Counted from the first letter of the stretch, positions 27,596 through 36,584 are shown. The stretch is 58,881 bases of DNA from Algoriphagus sp. (GCF_024305035.1 NZ_JAMWZB010000028.1:1-58881); one strand, 5' to 3'. Made by a program: numbers and translations. The notes: generated by a model from the sequence alone, not told the origin.

Positions 27596-30580
27596 CTATT
27601 TACGCTGTAATACGCCCGGCTGATTGCTCTCAGCCCCGACAAAGTCCTCGAGCCTAAGCTTGAGTTCTTGGGCTCTTTCTTGATAGCCTCTTTCTTCCAA
27701 TAGAGGAATGAAGTATTTGACCATTTCGATTGAAATCATCATTTCCCGATCGTAATCTCTATTTTCTAGGGTATAATATTCAATCATATCCAGTGATTTT
27801 TTAGAGATTTTATCGATGATTTCCAAGGCTTTTTCTTCCTCACCTACTTCAAAAAACAAAGGAACGGATTGACCACTTGCCAAATCGTATGGGATCGCTT
27901 CATCAGGCATGACTTCAAGACCGTAATTGAGAATGTTAGCTGCTCGCTCCATATCATCTTGGTCCAAGAGAGCGATAGCTATACTATTGATCGCACTTCG
28001 ATGGTTGGAGGCAAATCGTCGATATTCCTCATCCAAATAGGCTTTAGGGTTGTCCATGCCTCGGAAGGCAAACTTAGTCATGTAGTTTTCATAGGCTAGA
28101 TCCACATTGACTAATTCTTCTCTGACATATTCAGGTTTTCGGATAGGAAGAAGTCGGTAGGTCAATCCTTCCATTACGACATGATCTTCGATATTGATTC
28201 CAATGGTGGCCAGTGAAGTATTATTAAAATAAATGGGGCGTTCCCAATTGTTGCTGGCGATCAAGTCAAGAAGCATCAAGGTTCCCTTAGTTACGTATTG
28301 ACCTTTAATCTGCAAATTGATTTGTGGGGTGTAAAGGGAGATAAACTCCTCCGGAATGATGTTTTTCTCAGCTACCGAGCTGCTATCCACGTCTAGAATA
28401 AGATTTCGGGAAGGCACCATATTAACTTGGGCTTTTCCTCCGGTCCGCATGCGCAGTAAATCGGAACCAGAATTAAGTAGTTTTAAGTATTCACGGGCGG
28501 AAATTGCATCCATTCCATCCCGCTCCATGACATAAAGGACATCATTGGTTCCTTTTTGATACCGTTCCGGGTCTAATGAAAAAGGAAGTGGTTCAGATTC
28601 ATTGGCAGGAAGGGTCATTTGATCCACATACCAGTCGGTGTCGAAGTAACTCAAGACGATTACTCGGACGTCAGTTCGGAACCCTTCGACTTCCTGAACA
28701 TACCAAAGTGGGAAGGTATCATTGTCTCCTCCAGTAAACAAAATAGCGTTTGGCGCACAGGAAGCAAGGAAATTTCGTGCAGAGTCAACAGAAAAATATC
28801 TCCCTTTTCGGTTGTGATCATTCCAGTTTTCGGCTGCCATTAGGCCTGCAACCGGGATGGTCAGCAAGGTAGCTGCGATCCCTGCAGTTGCTAGATTTTT
28901 GGTAACCTTAGCCAAGCTGTGTGCAATAGCTAAAACGCCCATTCCAGCCCAGATGGCAAAGGCATAAAAACTACCCACATAGATGTAATCCCGTTCCCTA
29001 GGTTCCACAGGCGGAGAATTGAGATAAAGTACCAAAACCGCTCCCATCATCAGAAAAAGCATCAAGTTGATGTAAAAGGATTTGGGATCCACTTTTGCCT
29101 GGAAAAACAATCCGATAATTCCCAGCAAAAGGGGGAGCATCAGATAATTATTATGTGCTTTATTTTCTTTGATGTATTCGGGGAATTTATCCGAAAAGGC
29201 ATCGGTCAAACCGATCCAAGGTGCATCGGTAAAGTCACTTTCTCTTCCGGAAAAATTCCACATGAAATACCGCCAATACATGTGACCGAGTTGATGACTA
29301 AACATAAAATACAAATTATCTCCGAAAGTGGGTTCTTGACCTTCTCTCAAACCCAACTTTTGACGATAAATCCGTTTATGGTTTTCCTGTGTGGAATAGA
29401 TTCTTGGAAGGATGGTTGTCTTTTCTGGATCGTAGGTATTTTTCAATTCATAGTCGGCGATTTCATACTTCTCATTTCCTTTACGGTAAATGGGGGCTCC
29501 TTCCACTTGATCCACCAGTTGGGCTGTGAAATATTGTCCATGAATTAAAGGACGGTAGCCATATTGCTCTCGTTTCAAATAGGAAATATAGCTAATGACA
29601 TCTTTAGGAGCATTTTGATTAATCACTGGATCCTGATTGGCACGAACTACAATCAGGGTGTAAGAACTGTAGCCTATCAAAATAAAGATCAGTGAAAGTA
29701 AAATCGTATTCAGACCGGCCATTGCTTTTTTGCGGGAATAACGATAGGCAAAATACAAGGCTGTAAAAAAGACAATCCCAAAAAAGATAATACCTGATCC
29801 AAAAGGAAGTCCGAGGCTATTGACAAAAAAGATTTCGGTCGAACCAGCAATACTTGGCAATCCCGGGATAATGAAATTATTGATAATCACTAAAGCCACT
29901 CCACCTAATAAGAAAGCAATGATGCCACCTTTGAGTGTGGGTTTTTGGTATTTTTTGAAATAATAGATTAAAGCTAATGCAGGCAATGTGACCAAGTTGA
30001 GCAAGTGAACCCCAATCGAAAGTCCCACCAAATAGGCTATGAAAATCATCCATTTATTTTCTTCCCGAGGAGCTTTGATTACGTCCCATTTGAGAAAAGC
30101 CCAAATCACAATGGCAGTGAAAAAGGAGGACATGGCGTATACTTCAGCTTCGACTGCAGAGAACCAGAAACTATCAGAGAATGTATAAATCAATGACCCG
30201 ACAATTCCGGCTCCCATTAAGCTGATTACTTGCCCTTTACTTTCTTGGTTAGAAACCACTCCAAGCAGTTTTCTTCCGAAAAGCGTGATTGACCAAAATA
30301 AGAAAAGGATAGTAAAACCAGAAAATAAGGCACTTCCGATATTCATCCAATAGGCTACGCTTAGTTCATTACCAAAGGCTAAAAAACTGAATATCCGATA
30401 GACCAATAGAAAGAACGGAGCTCCCGGAGGGTGGGGTACCTGAAGCTTATACGAAACGGCAATAAACTCTCCAGGATCCCAAAAACTGGCAGTTTGCTCT
30501 ACTGTTAGCACATATACTAAAGTAGCCACTGCAAAGACAACCCAACCGGTAATGTTGTTAATTTGCTTGTAATTGAGCAT
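27596..30580 (-). CDS. DUF2723 family membrane protein, likely PMT-like glycosyltransferase, 994 aa
   Basis: An N-terminal membrane part with about 12 hydrophobic segments (about residues 12-590) carries the DUF2723 signature TASFWDPGEFIAVSYKLQV, then PHPPGAPFF. The acidic loop (WDPGEF) is similar to the loop of protein O-mannosyltransferase and ArnT-like enzymes, which transfer sugars from lipid carriers. A C-terminal soluble part of about 350 residues follows, including LRYLKLLNSG and a helical-repeat tail (about 870-985). Length is usual for the family. Sugar transfer is inferred and the acceptor is unknown. It is monocistronic and divergent from trxA. Confidence 0.88.
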   Translation of the reverse strand: MLNYKQINNITGWVVFAVATLVYVLTVEQTASFWDPGEFIAVSYKLQVPHPPGAPFFLLVYRIFSFLAFGNELSVAYWMNIGSALFSGFTILFLFWSITLFGRKLLGVVSNQESKGQVISLMGAGIVGSLIYTFSDSFWFSAVEAEVYAMSSFFTAIVIWAFLKWDVIKAPREENKWMIFIAYLVGLSIGVHLLNLVTLPALALIYYFKKYQKPTLKGGIIAFLLGGVALVIINNFIIPGLPSIAGSTEIFFVNSLGLPFGSGIIFFGIVFFTALYFAYRYSRKKAMAGLNTILLSLIFILIGYSSYTLIVVRANQDPVINQNAPKDVISYISYLKREQYGYRPLIHGQYFTAQLVDQVEGAPIYRKGNEKYEIADYELKNTYDPEKTTILPRIYSTQENHKRIYRQKLGLREGQEPTFGDNLYFMFSHQLGHMYWRYFMWNFSGRESDFTDAPWIGLTDAFSDKFPEYIKENKAHNNYLMLPLLLGIIGLFFQAKVDPKSFYINLMLFLMMGAVLVLYLNSPPVEPRERDYIYVGSFYAFAIWAGMGVLAIAHSLAKVTKNLATAGIAATLLTIPVAGLMAAENWNDHNRKGRYFSVDSARNFLASCAPNAILFTGGDNDTFPLWYVQEVEGFRTDVRVIVLSYFDTDWYVDQMTLPANESEPLPFSLDPERYQKGTNDVLYVMERDGMDAISAREYLKLLNSGSDLLRMRTGGKAQVNMVPSRNLILDVDSSSVAEKNIIPEEFISLYTPQINLQIKGQYVTKGTLMLLDLIASNNWERPIYFNNTSLATIGINIEDHVVMEGLTYRLLPIRKPEYVREELVNVDLAYENYMTKFAFRGMDNPKAYLDEEYRRFASNHRSAINSIAIALLDQDDMERAANILNYGLEVMPDEAIPYDLASGQSVPLFFEVGEEEKALEIIDKISKKSLDMIEYYTLENRDYDREMMISIEMVKYFIPLLEERGYQERAQELKLRLEDFVGAESNQPGVLQRK

Positions 30581-30671
30581 TTATATGGAAATTTTGACGG
30601 ACGAAATTAGGAAAATTATTCCCAAATCGTGGAATTTTAGCACTTTTTAAAACTAAGTATAAAAAGTGTCT

Positions 30672-30717
30672 TGTGATTTTTATTACTGAACGGGGGAGGG
30701 TACAACCTTTATATTTG
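30672..30717 (+). promoter_or_regulatory. trxA promoter with a weak CRP/FNR-like site
   Basis: The -7 box is TATATTTG at 30710-30717, a full TAnnTTTG match, 25 bp from the trxA ATG. A degenerate palindrome TGTGA-TTTTTA-TTACT (30672-30687) ends 23 bp before the box, the same spacing as in the stronger sites nearby. Confidence 0.5.
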
Positions 30718-30741
30718 TGAAGTATTTTAAATCACATCCAA

Positions 30742-31062
30742 ATGAGTACACAACCTAAATCATTTCAGGAATTGATCGAGGGGGAAACCCCAGTCTTAGT
30801 TGATTTCTTCGCTACCTGGTGCGGACCTTGCAAAATGATGCAACCTATCTTAGAAGATACAGCTCGACAGTTGGGAGAAAAAGTAAAAATCGTTAAGGTC
30901 GATGTGGATCGAAATCAACTGGCCGCGAGTAAATTTCAGGTTCGTGGAGTGCCTACTTTGATTCTCTTCCACAAAGGAAAAATTCTTTGGAGACAATCGG
31001 GCGTCGTGCCGGCTCACCAGTTGGTTCAGCTGATCCAATCCCAGCAAGTAGTTGCCTCATGA
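30742..31062 (+). CDS. trxA: Thioredoxin, 106 aa
   Basis: It is a cytoplasmic thiol-disulfide reductant. The active site is WCGPC (26-30) and the cis-Pro is P71 in GVPTL. Length and fold blocks (VLVDFFATWCGPC, VKVDVDRNQL, FHKGKILWRQSG) are those of a classical thioredoxin. It begins a sulfur-handling cluster and lies 87 bp upstream of the CstB-like gene, which has its own promoter. A link to reduction of persulfides or of the downstream enzymes is inferred from position and shared promoter sites. Confidence 0.95.
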   Translation: MSTQPKSFQELIEGETPVLVDFFATWCGPCKMMQPILEDTARQLGEKVKIVKVDVDRNQLAASKFQVRGVPTLILFHKGKILWRQSGVVPAHQLVQLIQSQQVVAS

Positions 31063-31068
31063 TGGCAT

Positions 31069-31113
31069 TGTGACAAAAGTCATGTTGACATTCTAATGTT
31101 CTGAATAGTTTTG
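31069..31113 (+). promoter_or_regulatory. Promoter of the CstB-like gene with CRP/FNR-like site
   Basis: TGTGA-CAAAAG-TCATG (31069-31084) is a near palindrome. TAGTTTTG (31106-31113) is a perfect -7 box, 22 bp beyond the site end. Transcription would begin near 31119, placing the site centre near -42, the standard position of a class II activator. Confidence 0.6.
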
Positions 31114-31149
31114 AAAATTAGTATCAATTGAATCTAATAAATTAAGCAT

Positions 31150-32571
31150 ATGAAAATCGAACAAATCTATACGGGCTGCCTAGCCCAAGGTGCCTACTAC
31201 CTCGAGTCCAACGGAGAGGCTGCGGTGATTGATCCGCTTCGAGAGGTTCAGCCCTATATTGAAAAAGCTGAGCGTAGAGGAGCAAAAATCAAGTATGTTT
31301 TCGAAACACATTTTCATGCAGACTTTGTGTCTGGGCATCAAGATTTAGCTGCTAAAACAGGGGCCAAAATCGTTTATGGTCCCACGGGAATGAAGATGGG
31401 ATTTGAGGCGACTATAGCAGAAGATGGGCAGATTTTTGAATTGGGGAAATCAAAAATCAAGGTGATCCATACCCCGGGGCATACCATGGAATCGGTTTGC
31501 TATCTTTTGATTAATGAAGATGGAAAAGAAGAGGCGATTTTTACCGGTGATACCTTATTTATTGGTGATGTAGGTAGACCTGATCTGGCTCAAAAAGTGG
31601 TCAAGGATTTGACCCAGGAAAAATTAGCCGGTCATCTTTACGATTCACTTCGGAACAAAATTATGCCACTATCTGATGATTTGATCGTTTATCCGGCACA
31701 CGGTGCGGGTTCGGCTTGTGGTAAAAATATGAGTAAAGAAACTTCCGATACGTTGGGTAACCAGAAGAAAACTAATTATGCGCTTCAGGAAATGACCAAA
31801 GAAGCGTTTGTTAAAGAAGTACTGACCGGATTAACTCCTCCTCCCGCCTATTTTCCTCAAAACGTCATGATGAACATACAGGGGTATGATAGTATAGATG
31901 AGGTACTGGAAAGAGGAATTAAACCCTTGAGCCCTTCAGAATTTGAAGCGGTAGCCAATGAAACCGGTGCCATGATTTTGGATACCCGCGACCCGCAGAG
32001 TTTTGCCAAAGGATTTATTCCCAACTCGATTAACATCGGGATCGATGGAAGTTTTGCGGTTTGGGTTGGAGCGATGATCCCCGATTTGAAACAGGAAATC
32101 TTGGTCGTTGCCGACCCGGGAAGAGAAGAAGAAGTGATCACTAGACTAGCCCGAGTGGGATACGATTATGCCCTTGGATATCTTCAAGGAGGATTTGAAG
32201 CTTGGAAAGCAGCCGGTGAGGAAGTGGACTCGATTACTTCCATTTCTGTAGAGGAATTAGCAAGAATTAAAGAATCTGACCCTGAGGCCTTGGTTTTAGA
32301 TGTAAGAAAGAATTCCGAGTTTCTTTCAGAGCATGTCATTGGAGCAGAAAACGCACCACTTGATTACATCAATGACAGTATGCTCAAAGTCAAAAAAGAT
32401 AAAACTTACTACGTCCATTGTGCGGGAGGATATCGGTCAATGATTTTTAATTCCATCTTGAGGGCACGTGGATACGATAATTTGATCGATGTAGACGGGG
32501 GATTCAAAGCAATTAAGGAATCCGGGAAGTTTAAGGTTTCCGACTATGTATGTCCCACTACCTTACTTTGA
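31150..32571 (+). CDS. CstB-like persulfide dioxygenase-rhodanese, 473 aa
   Basis: It has three domains in the order of Staphylococcus CstB. A metallo-beta-lactamase-type persulfide dioxygenase fills about residues 1-235: HFHADFVSGH (54-63), PGH111, TGD134 and H184 bind the single iron. A degenerate rhodanese domain follows (about 262-356), with VVADPG where the active Cys would be. A second rhodanese (about 365-465) has active Cys C424 in HCAGGYRS. CstB-type enzymes oxidise persulfides with O2 and give thiosulfate. Position with TsdA, YeeE/YedE transporters and thioredoxin supports this. No sulfide:quinone reductase is seen in the window. Plain ETHE1-type or rhodanese-only roles are less likely. 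Confidence 0.9.
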   Translation: MKIEQIYTGCLAQGAYYLESNGEAAVIDPLREVQPYIEKAERRGAKIKYVFETHFHADFVSGHQDLAAKTGAKIVYGPTGMKMGFEATIAEDGQIFELGKSKIKVIHTPGHTMESVCYLLINEDGKEEAIFTGDTLFIGDVGRPDLAQKVVKDLTQEKLAGHLYDSLRNKIMPLSDDLIVYPAHGAGSACGKNMSKETSDTLGNQKKTNYALQEMTKEAFVKEVLTGLTPPPAYFPQNVMMNIQGYDSIDEVLERGIKPLSPSEFEAVANETGAMILDTRDPQSFAKGFIPNSINIGIDGSFAVWVGAMIPDLKQEILVVADPGREEEVITRLARVGYDYALGYLQGGFEAWKAAGEEVDSITSISVEELARIKESDPEALVLDVRKNSEFLSEHVIGAENAPLDYINDSMLKVKKDKTYYVHCAGGYRSMIFNSILRARGYDNLIDVDGGFKAIKESGKFKVSDYVCPTTLL

Positions 32572-32593
32572 AAACAAAAATAAATTCAATTAG

Positions 32594-32623
32594 AAATGGC
32601 AGGCCTTCGGGCTTGCCATTTTT
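32594..32623 (+). terminator. Terminator after the CstB-like gene
   Basis: AAATGGCA (32594-32601) pairs with TGCCATTT (32614-32621), extended by GGCC with GGCT around a TTCG tetraloop, then a T run. Confidence 0.85.
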
Positions 32624-32640
32624 GGTATCTACCCTAAGGA

Positions 32641-32656
32641 TGTGATTAAAGTCACA
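32641..32656 (+). promoter_or_regulatory. Perfect CRP/FNR-like palindrome touching the porin start
   Basis: TGTGATTAAAGTCACA is a perfect 5-bp-arm palindrome with 6-bp spacer and lies 5 bp before the porin ATG at 32662. A CAAATTTG sequence starts 23 bp past its end, at 32679-32686, the spacing seen at the other sites, but inside the coding region. See findings. Confidence 0.65.
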
Positions 32657-32661
32657 ATTTT

Positions 32662-34074
32662 ATGCCAATAATCATCCGCAAATTTGCAGTGTTCCTCGGA
32701 TTAGGGATTTCCCTATTCCTGAGTTTTCCGGTAAACGCTCAACATGAGCACGAGCCGGAATCAGAAAATCCAGACGAAAAGTTGTTTGGAAAAGTACTGG
32801 AGAGTGGCTCATTTGAATTTCACCTTCGATCCTTCTTTATGAGTACACTCAACCAGGGCGATTTGACAGACTATATGACTTGGGGTACAGGAGCTGGTTT
32901 AGGGTATTTCAGTCCGAGATGGAAAGGTTTTGGGGTTGGATTTAGTGGTTTCTTTGTTTTCAGGCATTTCGAAAACAACATCACAGAAATGGACCCTCAG
33001 ACCGGTTTATTCAATCGCTATGAGATGCTTTTGTATGACGCTCACCATCCCGACAACAATAAGGACATGGACCGGCTAGAGGAGTTTTATCTTTCTTACC
33101 AAAAAGAGCAACTCTCGATCTGGGCAGGAAGACATCACTTTGAAAGTCCACTGCTCAATGCTTCAGATAATCGGATGCGTCCCAATCTCTACAGTGGGAT
33201 CTCAGTGGATTATGAGCCCGGAAAATTCCGAATAAACGGAGCTTGGTTTTCCCATGTCATTTCGAGAGGATCTTTGGAGTGGGTATCCGTAGCAGAGTCC
33301 TTTGGGACCTATTCTACTGGAAGAAATCCGGTTTATGGCCTACAGGAAAGTTACCAGCATCATGTAGAGTCCAAAGGAATAGCTGTGATCGGTGCCGAAT
33401 ACAAAGGAGAAATGCTAAATCTTAAAGCCTGGAATTACCTGGCCGAAAATGTCTTTAACCTGACGTTTTTAGAAGGTACGGGAACATTCGGTGCTCAACA
33501 TGGGCAGCAATTCCTCTGGGGGGCCCAAGGGTTTTATGAAAGTGCTCTAGCAGAAGGAGGAAATCCAAAGGTAGAAAATGCTTACCTGCTAAAGGATGAA
33601 AGCACTTTTGGATTAGGTTTTCAGCTTGGAATGGCTTGGCCACATGCTAAGTGGACGGTGAATTACTTGGGGATTTCCGATCAAGGCCGTTTTCTTTTCC
33701 CTCGGGAATGGGGACGAGAGCAGTTCTTTGTGAGTTTGCAACGTGAGCGGCATGAAGGTATGGGAGGGGTCAACGCAATAATGACTCAATATGATCACAC
33801 CTTTATTCAGGATAAACTCAAAGTCAGTTTGGGAGCAGCACATGTGAAAAGCCCTGATTTGAATAATGTTGAATTGAATAAGTATGGTGTACCTACTTAT
33901 TATCATTTCTCTGGTCTTTTGGATTATCGCTTTGATGGATTCTTCAAAGGATTGGATTTTCAGCTTTTGGCCGTATATAAAAAAGAAGACCGAGATCAGC
34001 AGATTCCTTTAGAATATGTCCTTAATCGGGTAAATATGCTGAATATGAACTTAATCTTGGATTACAGATTTTAA
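32662..34074 (+). CDS. Outer-membrane beta-barrel porin, OprD-like, 470 aa
   Basis: The signal peptide is PIIIRKFAVFLGLGISLFLS (residues 2-21) with a cleavage site near VNAQ. The mature protein is rich in Tyr, Trp and Gly with alternating hydrophobic strands, as in 16-18-stranded porins. Motifs such as LSIWAGRHHFESPLLNASDN, RMRPNLYSG and MAWPHAKWTVNY fit the OprD-like outer-membrane porin family; the C-terminus ends NLILDYRF with the terminal Phe of barrel proteins. It is followed by pmpA and pmpB. Uptake of a sulfur anion such as thiosulfate is only inferred from position. It is a paralogue of the protein at 38464-39816. Confidence 0.85.
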   Translation: MPIIIRKFAVFLGLGISLFLSFPVNAQHEHEPESENPDEKLFGKVLESGSFEFHLRSFFMSTLNQGDLTDYMTWGTGAGLGYFSPRWKGFGVGFSGFFVFRHFENNITEMDPQTGLFNRYEMLLYDAHHPDNNKDMDRLEEFYLSYQKEQLSIWAGRHHFESPLLNASDNRMRPNLYSGISVDYEPGKFRINGAWFSHVISRGSLEWVSVAESFGTYSTGRNPVYGLQESYQHHVESKGIAVIGAEYKGEMLNLKAWNYLAENVFNLTFLEGTGTFGAQHGQQFLWGAQGFYESALAEGGNPKVENAYLLKDESTFGLGFQLGMAWPHAKWTVNYLGISDQGRFLFPREWGREQFFVSLQRERHEGMGGVNAIMTQYDHTFIQDKLKVSLGAAHVKSPDLNNVELNKYGVPTYYHFSGLLDYRFDGFFKGLDFQLLAVYKKEDRDQQIPLEYVLNRVNMLNMNLILDYRF

Positions 34075-34111
34075 ATCAAAAAGCAACTAATAAACAAAAC
34101 AACTTTAGAAT

Positions 34112-34684
34112 ATGATGGAGTGGATAACTCAACCTTGGCCATGGTATGTAGCAGGTCCCTTGATTGGGCTCACTGTACCGGCGTTGTTAATTTTAGGAAA
34201 TAAGACTTTTGGGATTTCATCTTCACTGCGCCACGTTTGTGCCGCCTGTGTTCCTGCTGGGATTCCTTTCTTTACCTATAACTGGAAAAAAGAAATCTGG
34301 AACTTACTCTTTGTAGTAGGGATATTGATTGGGGGGGTTATTGCCACCAATTTCTTGGCAAATCCCAATGAAATCATCATTGCAGAATCGACCAAAGCAG
34401 ACTTGACTGCACTAGGGGTGACTGATTATGGCAATCTGTTGCCTTCGGATATTTTCTCTTGGGAAAATCTATTTACCGCTAAGGGACTTTTGTTCTTTGT
34501 GATCGGTGGGTTTTTGGTTGGATTTGGAACTCGCTATGCGGGAGGATGTACATCCGGTCATGCGATTATGGGGATTAGTTCTTTGCAGTGGCAGTCTGTT
34601 GTAGCAACAATGTTCTTCATGATCGGAGGGTTTTTGATGACCCACGTGATGTTGGAGCCTTTAATGAAATGGGTAGGATTTTAA
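34112..34684 (+). CDS. YeeE/YedE family sulfur transporter, long subunit, 190 aa
   Basis: About five membrane segments are visible. The Sulf_transp (DUF395) signature is GGCTSGHAIMGIS with C146, and an N-terminal pair of Cys lies at C43 and C46 (LRHVCAACVPAG). YeeE/YedE (TsuA) proteins take up thiosulfate or other sulfane-sulfur compounds, and the conserved Cys pass sulfur inward (family knowledge). In Bacteroidota and other groups they occur as a split pair, here with the gene 12 bp downstream. It lies 37 bp after the porin. Confidence 0.9.
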   Translation: MMEWITQPWPWYVAGPLIGLTVPALLILGNKTFGISSSLRHVCAACVPAGIPFFTYNWKKEIWNLLFVVGILIGGVIATNFLANPNEIIIAESTKADLTALGVTDYGNLLPSDIFSWENLFTAKGLLFFVIGGFLVGFGTRYAGGCTSGHAIMGISSLQWQSVVATMFFMIGGFLMTHVMLEPLMKWVGF

Positions 34685-34696
34685 TCAAGAAAGAAA

Positions 34697-35185
34697 ATGA
34701 AAGTAGCAGAAAAAATAACGAGACAGGATTCGCATTGTGAGGCCCCCAATCTTCGAGCAAATCATGACAAAGGAGTAGAGCTGTTGAAATATTTGATTTT
34801 AGGGGTTCTTTTTGGGATCGTCTTTGTCAAAGCCGAAGTGATCTCATGGTTTAGAATTCAGGAGATGTTTCGACTGCAATCGTTTCACATGTATGGGGTG
34901 ATTGGGTCAGCGGTGATAACGGGAATTATTTCGATTCAAGTAATCAAGCGATTTGGAATAAAAACTATCCATGGAGAAGCCATTAATATTCCAAAAAAGG
35001 AGTTTAGAAAAGGACAGGTAATCGGTGGATTTATCTTTGGATTGGGATGGGCGCTGACGGGAGCATGTCCGGGTCCGCTATTTGCGCAGATTGGAAGCGG
35101 ATATACCGTGATTTTGGTAACACTGTTCTCTGCTTTAGCAGGGACTTGGGTCTATGGGCGATTTGCGGATAAATTTCCAAACTAA
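34697..35185 (+). CDS. YeeE/YedE family sulfur transporter, short subunit (DUF6691-like), 162 aa
   Basis: It is the second half of the pair. A 30-residue soluble head with a Cys (DSHCEAP) is followed by about four membrane segments and the signature GLGWALTGACPGPLFAQIGS, with conserved C124 in TGACPG. Together with the preceding gene it forms a split Sulf_transp transporter. The two are separated by 12 bp, so they are co-translated. A strong terminator closes the porin-transporter unit. Confidence 0.9.
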   Translation: MKVAEKITRQDSHCEAPNLRANHDKGVELLKYLILGVLFGIVFVKAEVISWFRIQEMFRLQSFHMYGVIGSAVITGIISIQVIKRFGIKTIHGEAINIPKKEFRKGQVIGGFIFGLGWALTGACPGPLFAQIGSGYTVILVTLFSALAGTWVYGRFADKFPN

Positions 35186-35200
35186 GTATTGACTTCATCA

Positions 35201-35234
35201 AAAAGCCGCAAGATTTTAGTTTGCGGCTTTTTTT
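35201..35234. terminator. Strong bidirectional terminator after the transporter pair
   Basis: AAAAGCCGCAA (35201-35211) pairs perfectly with TTGCGGCTTTT (35221-35231), followed by more T on the plus strand and A on the other side. Confidence 0.9.
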
Positions 35235-35313
35235 AGTTAAATACCTTCTTGATAATAAACCTAATCATCATAATAATCGTCGCCAGTATCGCCCCCACAA
35301 TTACAAATTCCAT
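35233..35313 (-). CDS. Possible 26-residue membrane peptide
   Basis: A short open frame reads MEFVIVGAILATIIMMIRF then IIKKVFN and stop. It is one hydrophobic helix with a basic end (Arg-Lys-Lys), the topology of a real single-span peptide. The stop falls in the terminator and no TAnnTTTG box is seen upstream, and an AAT-rich stretch can give Ile runs by chance. It is therefore only a candidate. Confidence 0.3.
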   Translation of the reverse strand: MEFVIVGAILATIIMMIRFIIKKVFN

Positions 35314-35429
35314 AATCTCGATTTTTAAAATAACCCGTGGGCTCTAAAATAGTTTTAGCCAGTCGGCTGGTATCCTCTTTTTTTACTGTGAAACTTCTTT
35401 TATTTGCAGGACCTATTAAACCCTCATCT

Positions 35430-36584
35430 ATGAACCCGCTGATCAAAAGGAGAATAGCCTTAGGAAGTTTATTCTTTTTTATCGGACTGTGTTTTGCCAG
35501 CTGGGCAGCTCGGATCCCTGATATTCAATCTAAGTTTGATCTTTCCGAAGGTCAGTTGGGAACCCTTTTGCTTTTTTTGCCGATAGGCTCCATGATGGGT
35601 TTGCCGATAGCCGGATGGTCAGTACATCATTATGGAAGTAGAAAGGTGATTTTGTTTGGCAGCTTTGCCTATGCGATGAGTCTTCCGTTGATTGGAATGA
35701 GTCCTAGTACTTGGATTTTGATTCCGGTGTTGATTTTATTTGGGTTGCTCGGAAATATTATGAATATCGCGTTGAATACTCAGGCTTTGGATTTGGAAGA
35801 TCAAATGGGTAAGAGTATTCTGGCCTCTTTTCATGGGCTTTGGAGTATGGCTGGTTTTGCAGGAGCAGGGTTGGGGGCCGGAATGATTTATTTGGGTTTT
35901 ACTCCTTTTTTGCATTACCTGATCGTGATGGGGATTTCGCTTGTGATTGTTTTGCTTTCCCATCGATTTATAGTTCAGGAAAAGTCAAGTGGTGATGCCG
36001 GGGGCTTGGTATTGAAGCGTCCGGATGATTTGCTTTTGAGAATTGGTTTGATCGCGTTTTTGGGAATGATGGCTGAAGGGTGCATGTTTGATTGGAGTGG
36101 GGTCTATTTCAAAAAAGTGGTGATGACAGATCCCTCTTTGGTGGCGGTGGGTTACGTGGCCTTCATGGGGGCAATGGCTTCGGGAAGATTTGTTTCTGAT
36201 CGATTTATTTATCGGTTTGGTAAAGTTGCCATCCTCAGAGCCAGCGGAATTTTACTCTTTTCGGGCTTGTCGATTTCGGTTATTTTCCCCACATTCTTCA
36301 CCGCTACGTTGGGCTTTTTAATGGTCGGATTTGGGGTGGCTTCGGTCATCCCAGTAGCCTATAGCATTGCCGGTAGATCAAAACTTTATTCTCCTGGGGT
36401 AGCATTAGCCCTAGTTTCTACCATTTCTTTTTTCGGGTTTTTACTTGGTCCCCCATTGATTGGGTTCATCGCAGATTTGTTTAATTTAAAGACATCCTTT
36501 GCCTTGATTGCGGTAAATGGCCTAGGAATCGCCTTATTGGCTACGATCAGGACCCAAGTCTTTTTTCAATCTGAACCAAAATGA
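35430..36584 (+). CDS. MFS transporter, 384 aa
   Basis: About twelve membrane segments with the major facilitator layout: IALGSLFFFIGLCFASWAARIP in TM1, then a loop 2/3 motif near GSMMGLPIAGWSVHHYGSRKV. The RIPDIQ and WAARIPDI stretch resembles the sugar/drug MFS proteins of the YbjJ or FucP-like group. The substrate cannot be assigned. The ATG at 35430 is preferred over an earlier in-frame codon at 35337, because the upstream 31 residues are polar and unlike the family. It overlaps the thioesterase gene by 4 bp. Confidence 0.88.
   Translation: MNPLIKRRIALGSLFFFIGLCFASWAARIPDIQSKFDLSEGQLGTLLLFLPIGSMMGLPIAGWSVHHYGSRKVILFGSFAYAMSLPLIGMSPSTWILIPVLILFGLLGNIMNIALNTQALDLEDQMGKSILASFHGLWSMAGFAGAGLGAGMIYLGFTPFLHYLIVMGISLVIVLLSHRFIVQEKSSGDAGGLVLKRPDDLLLRIGLIAFLGMMAEGCMFDWSGVYFKKVVMTDPSLVAVGYVAFMGAMASGRFVSDRFIYRFGKVAILRASGILLFSGLSISVIFPTFFTATLGFLMVGFGVASVIPVAYSIAGRSKLYSPGVALALVSTISFFGFLLGPPLIGFIADLFNLKTSFALIAVNGLGIALLATIRTQVFFQSEPK

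Noticed and set aside
35387..35402. TGTGA half-site upstream of the MFS gene as a further regulon member
   Set aside because: The second half does not match TCACA and no -7 box lies at 22-23 bp.
35261..35446. 61-residue minus-strand frame overlapping the MFS promoter region
   Set aside because: It is rich in low-complexity Asp/Tyr and shares the opposite strand of a promoter; the shorter hydrophobic frame within the same stretch is the better candidate.
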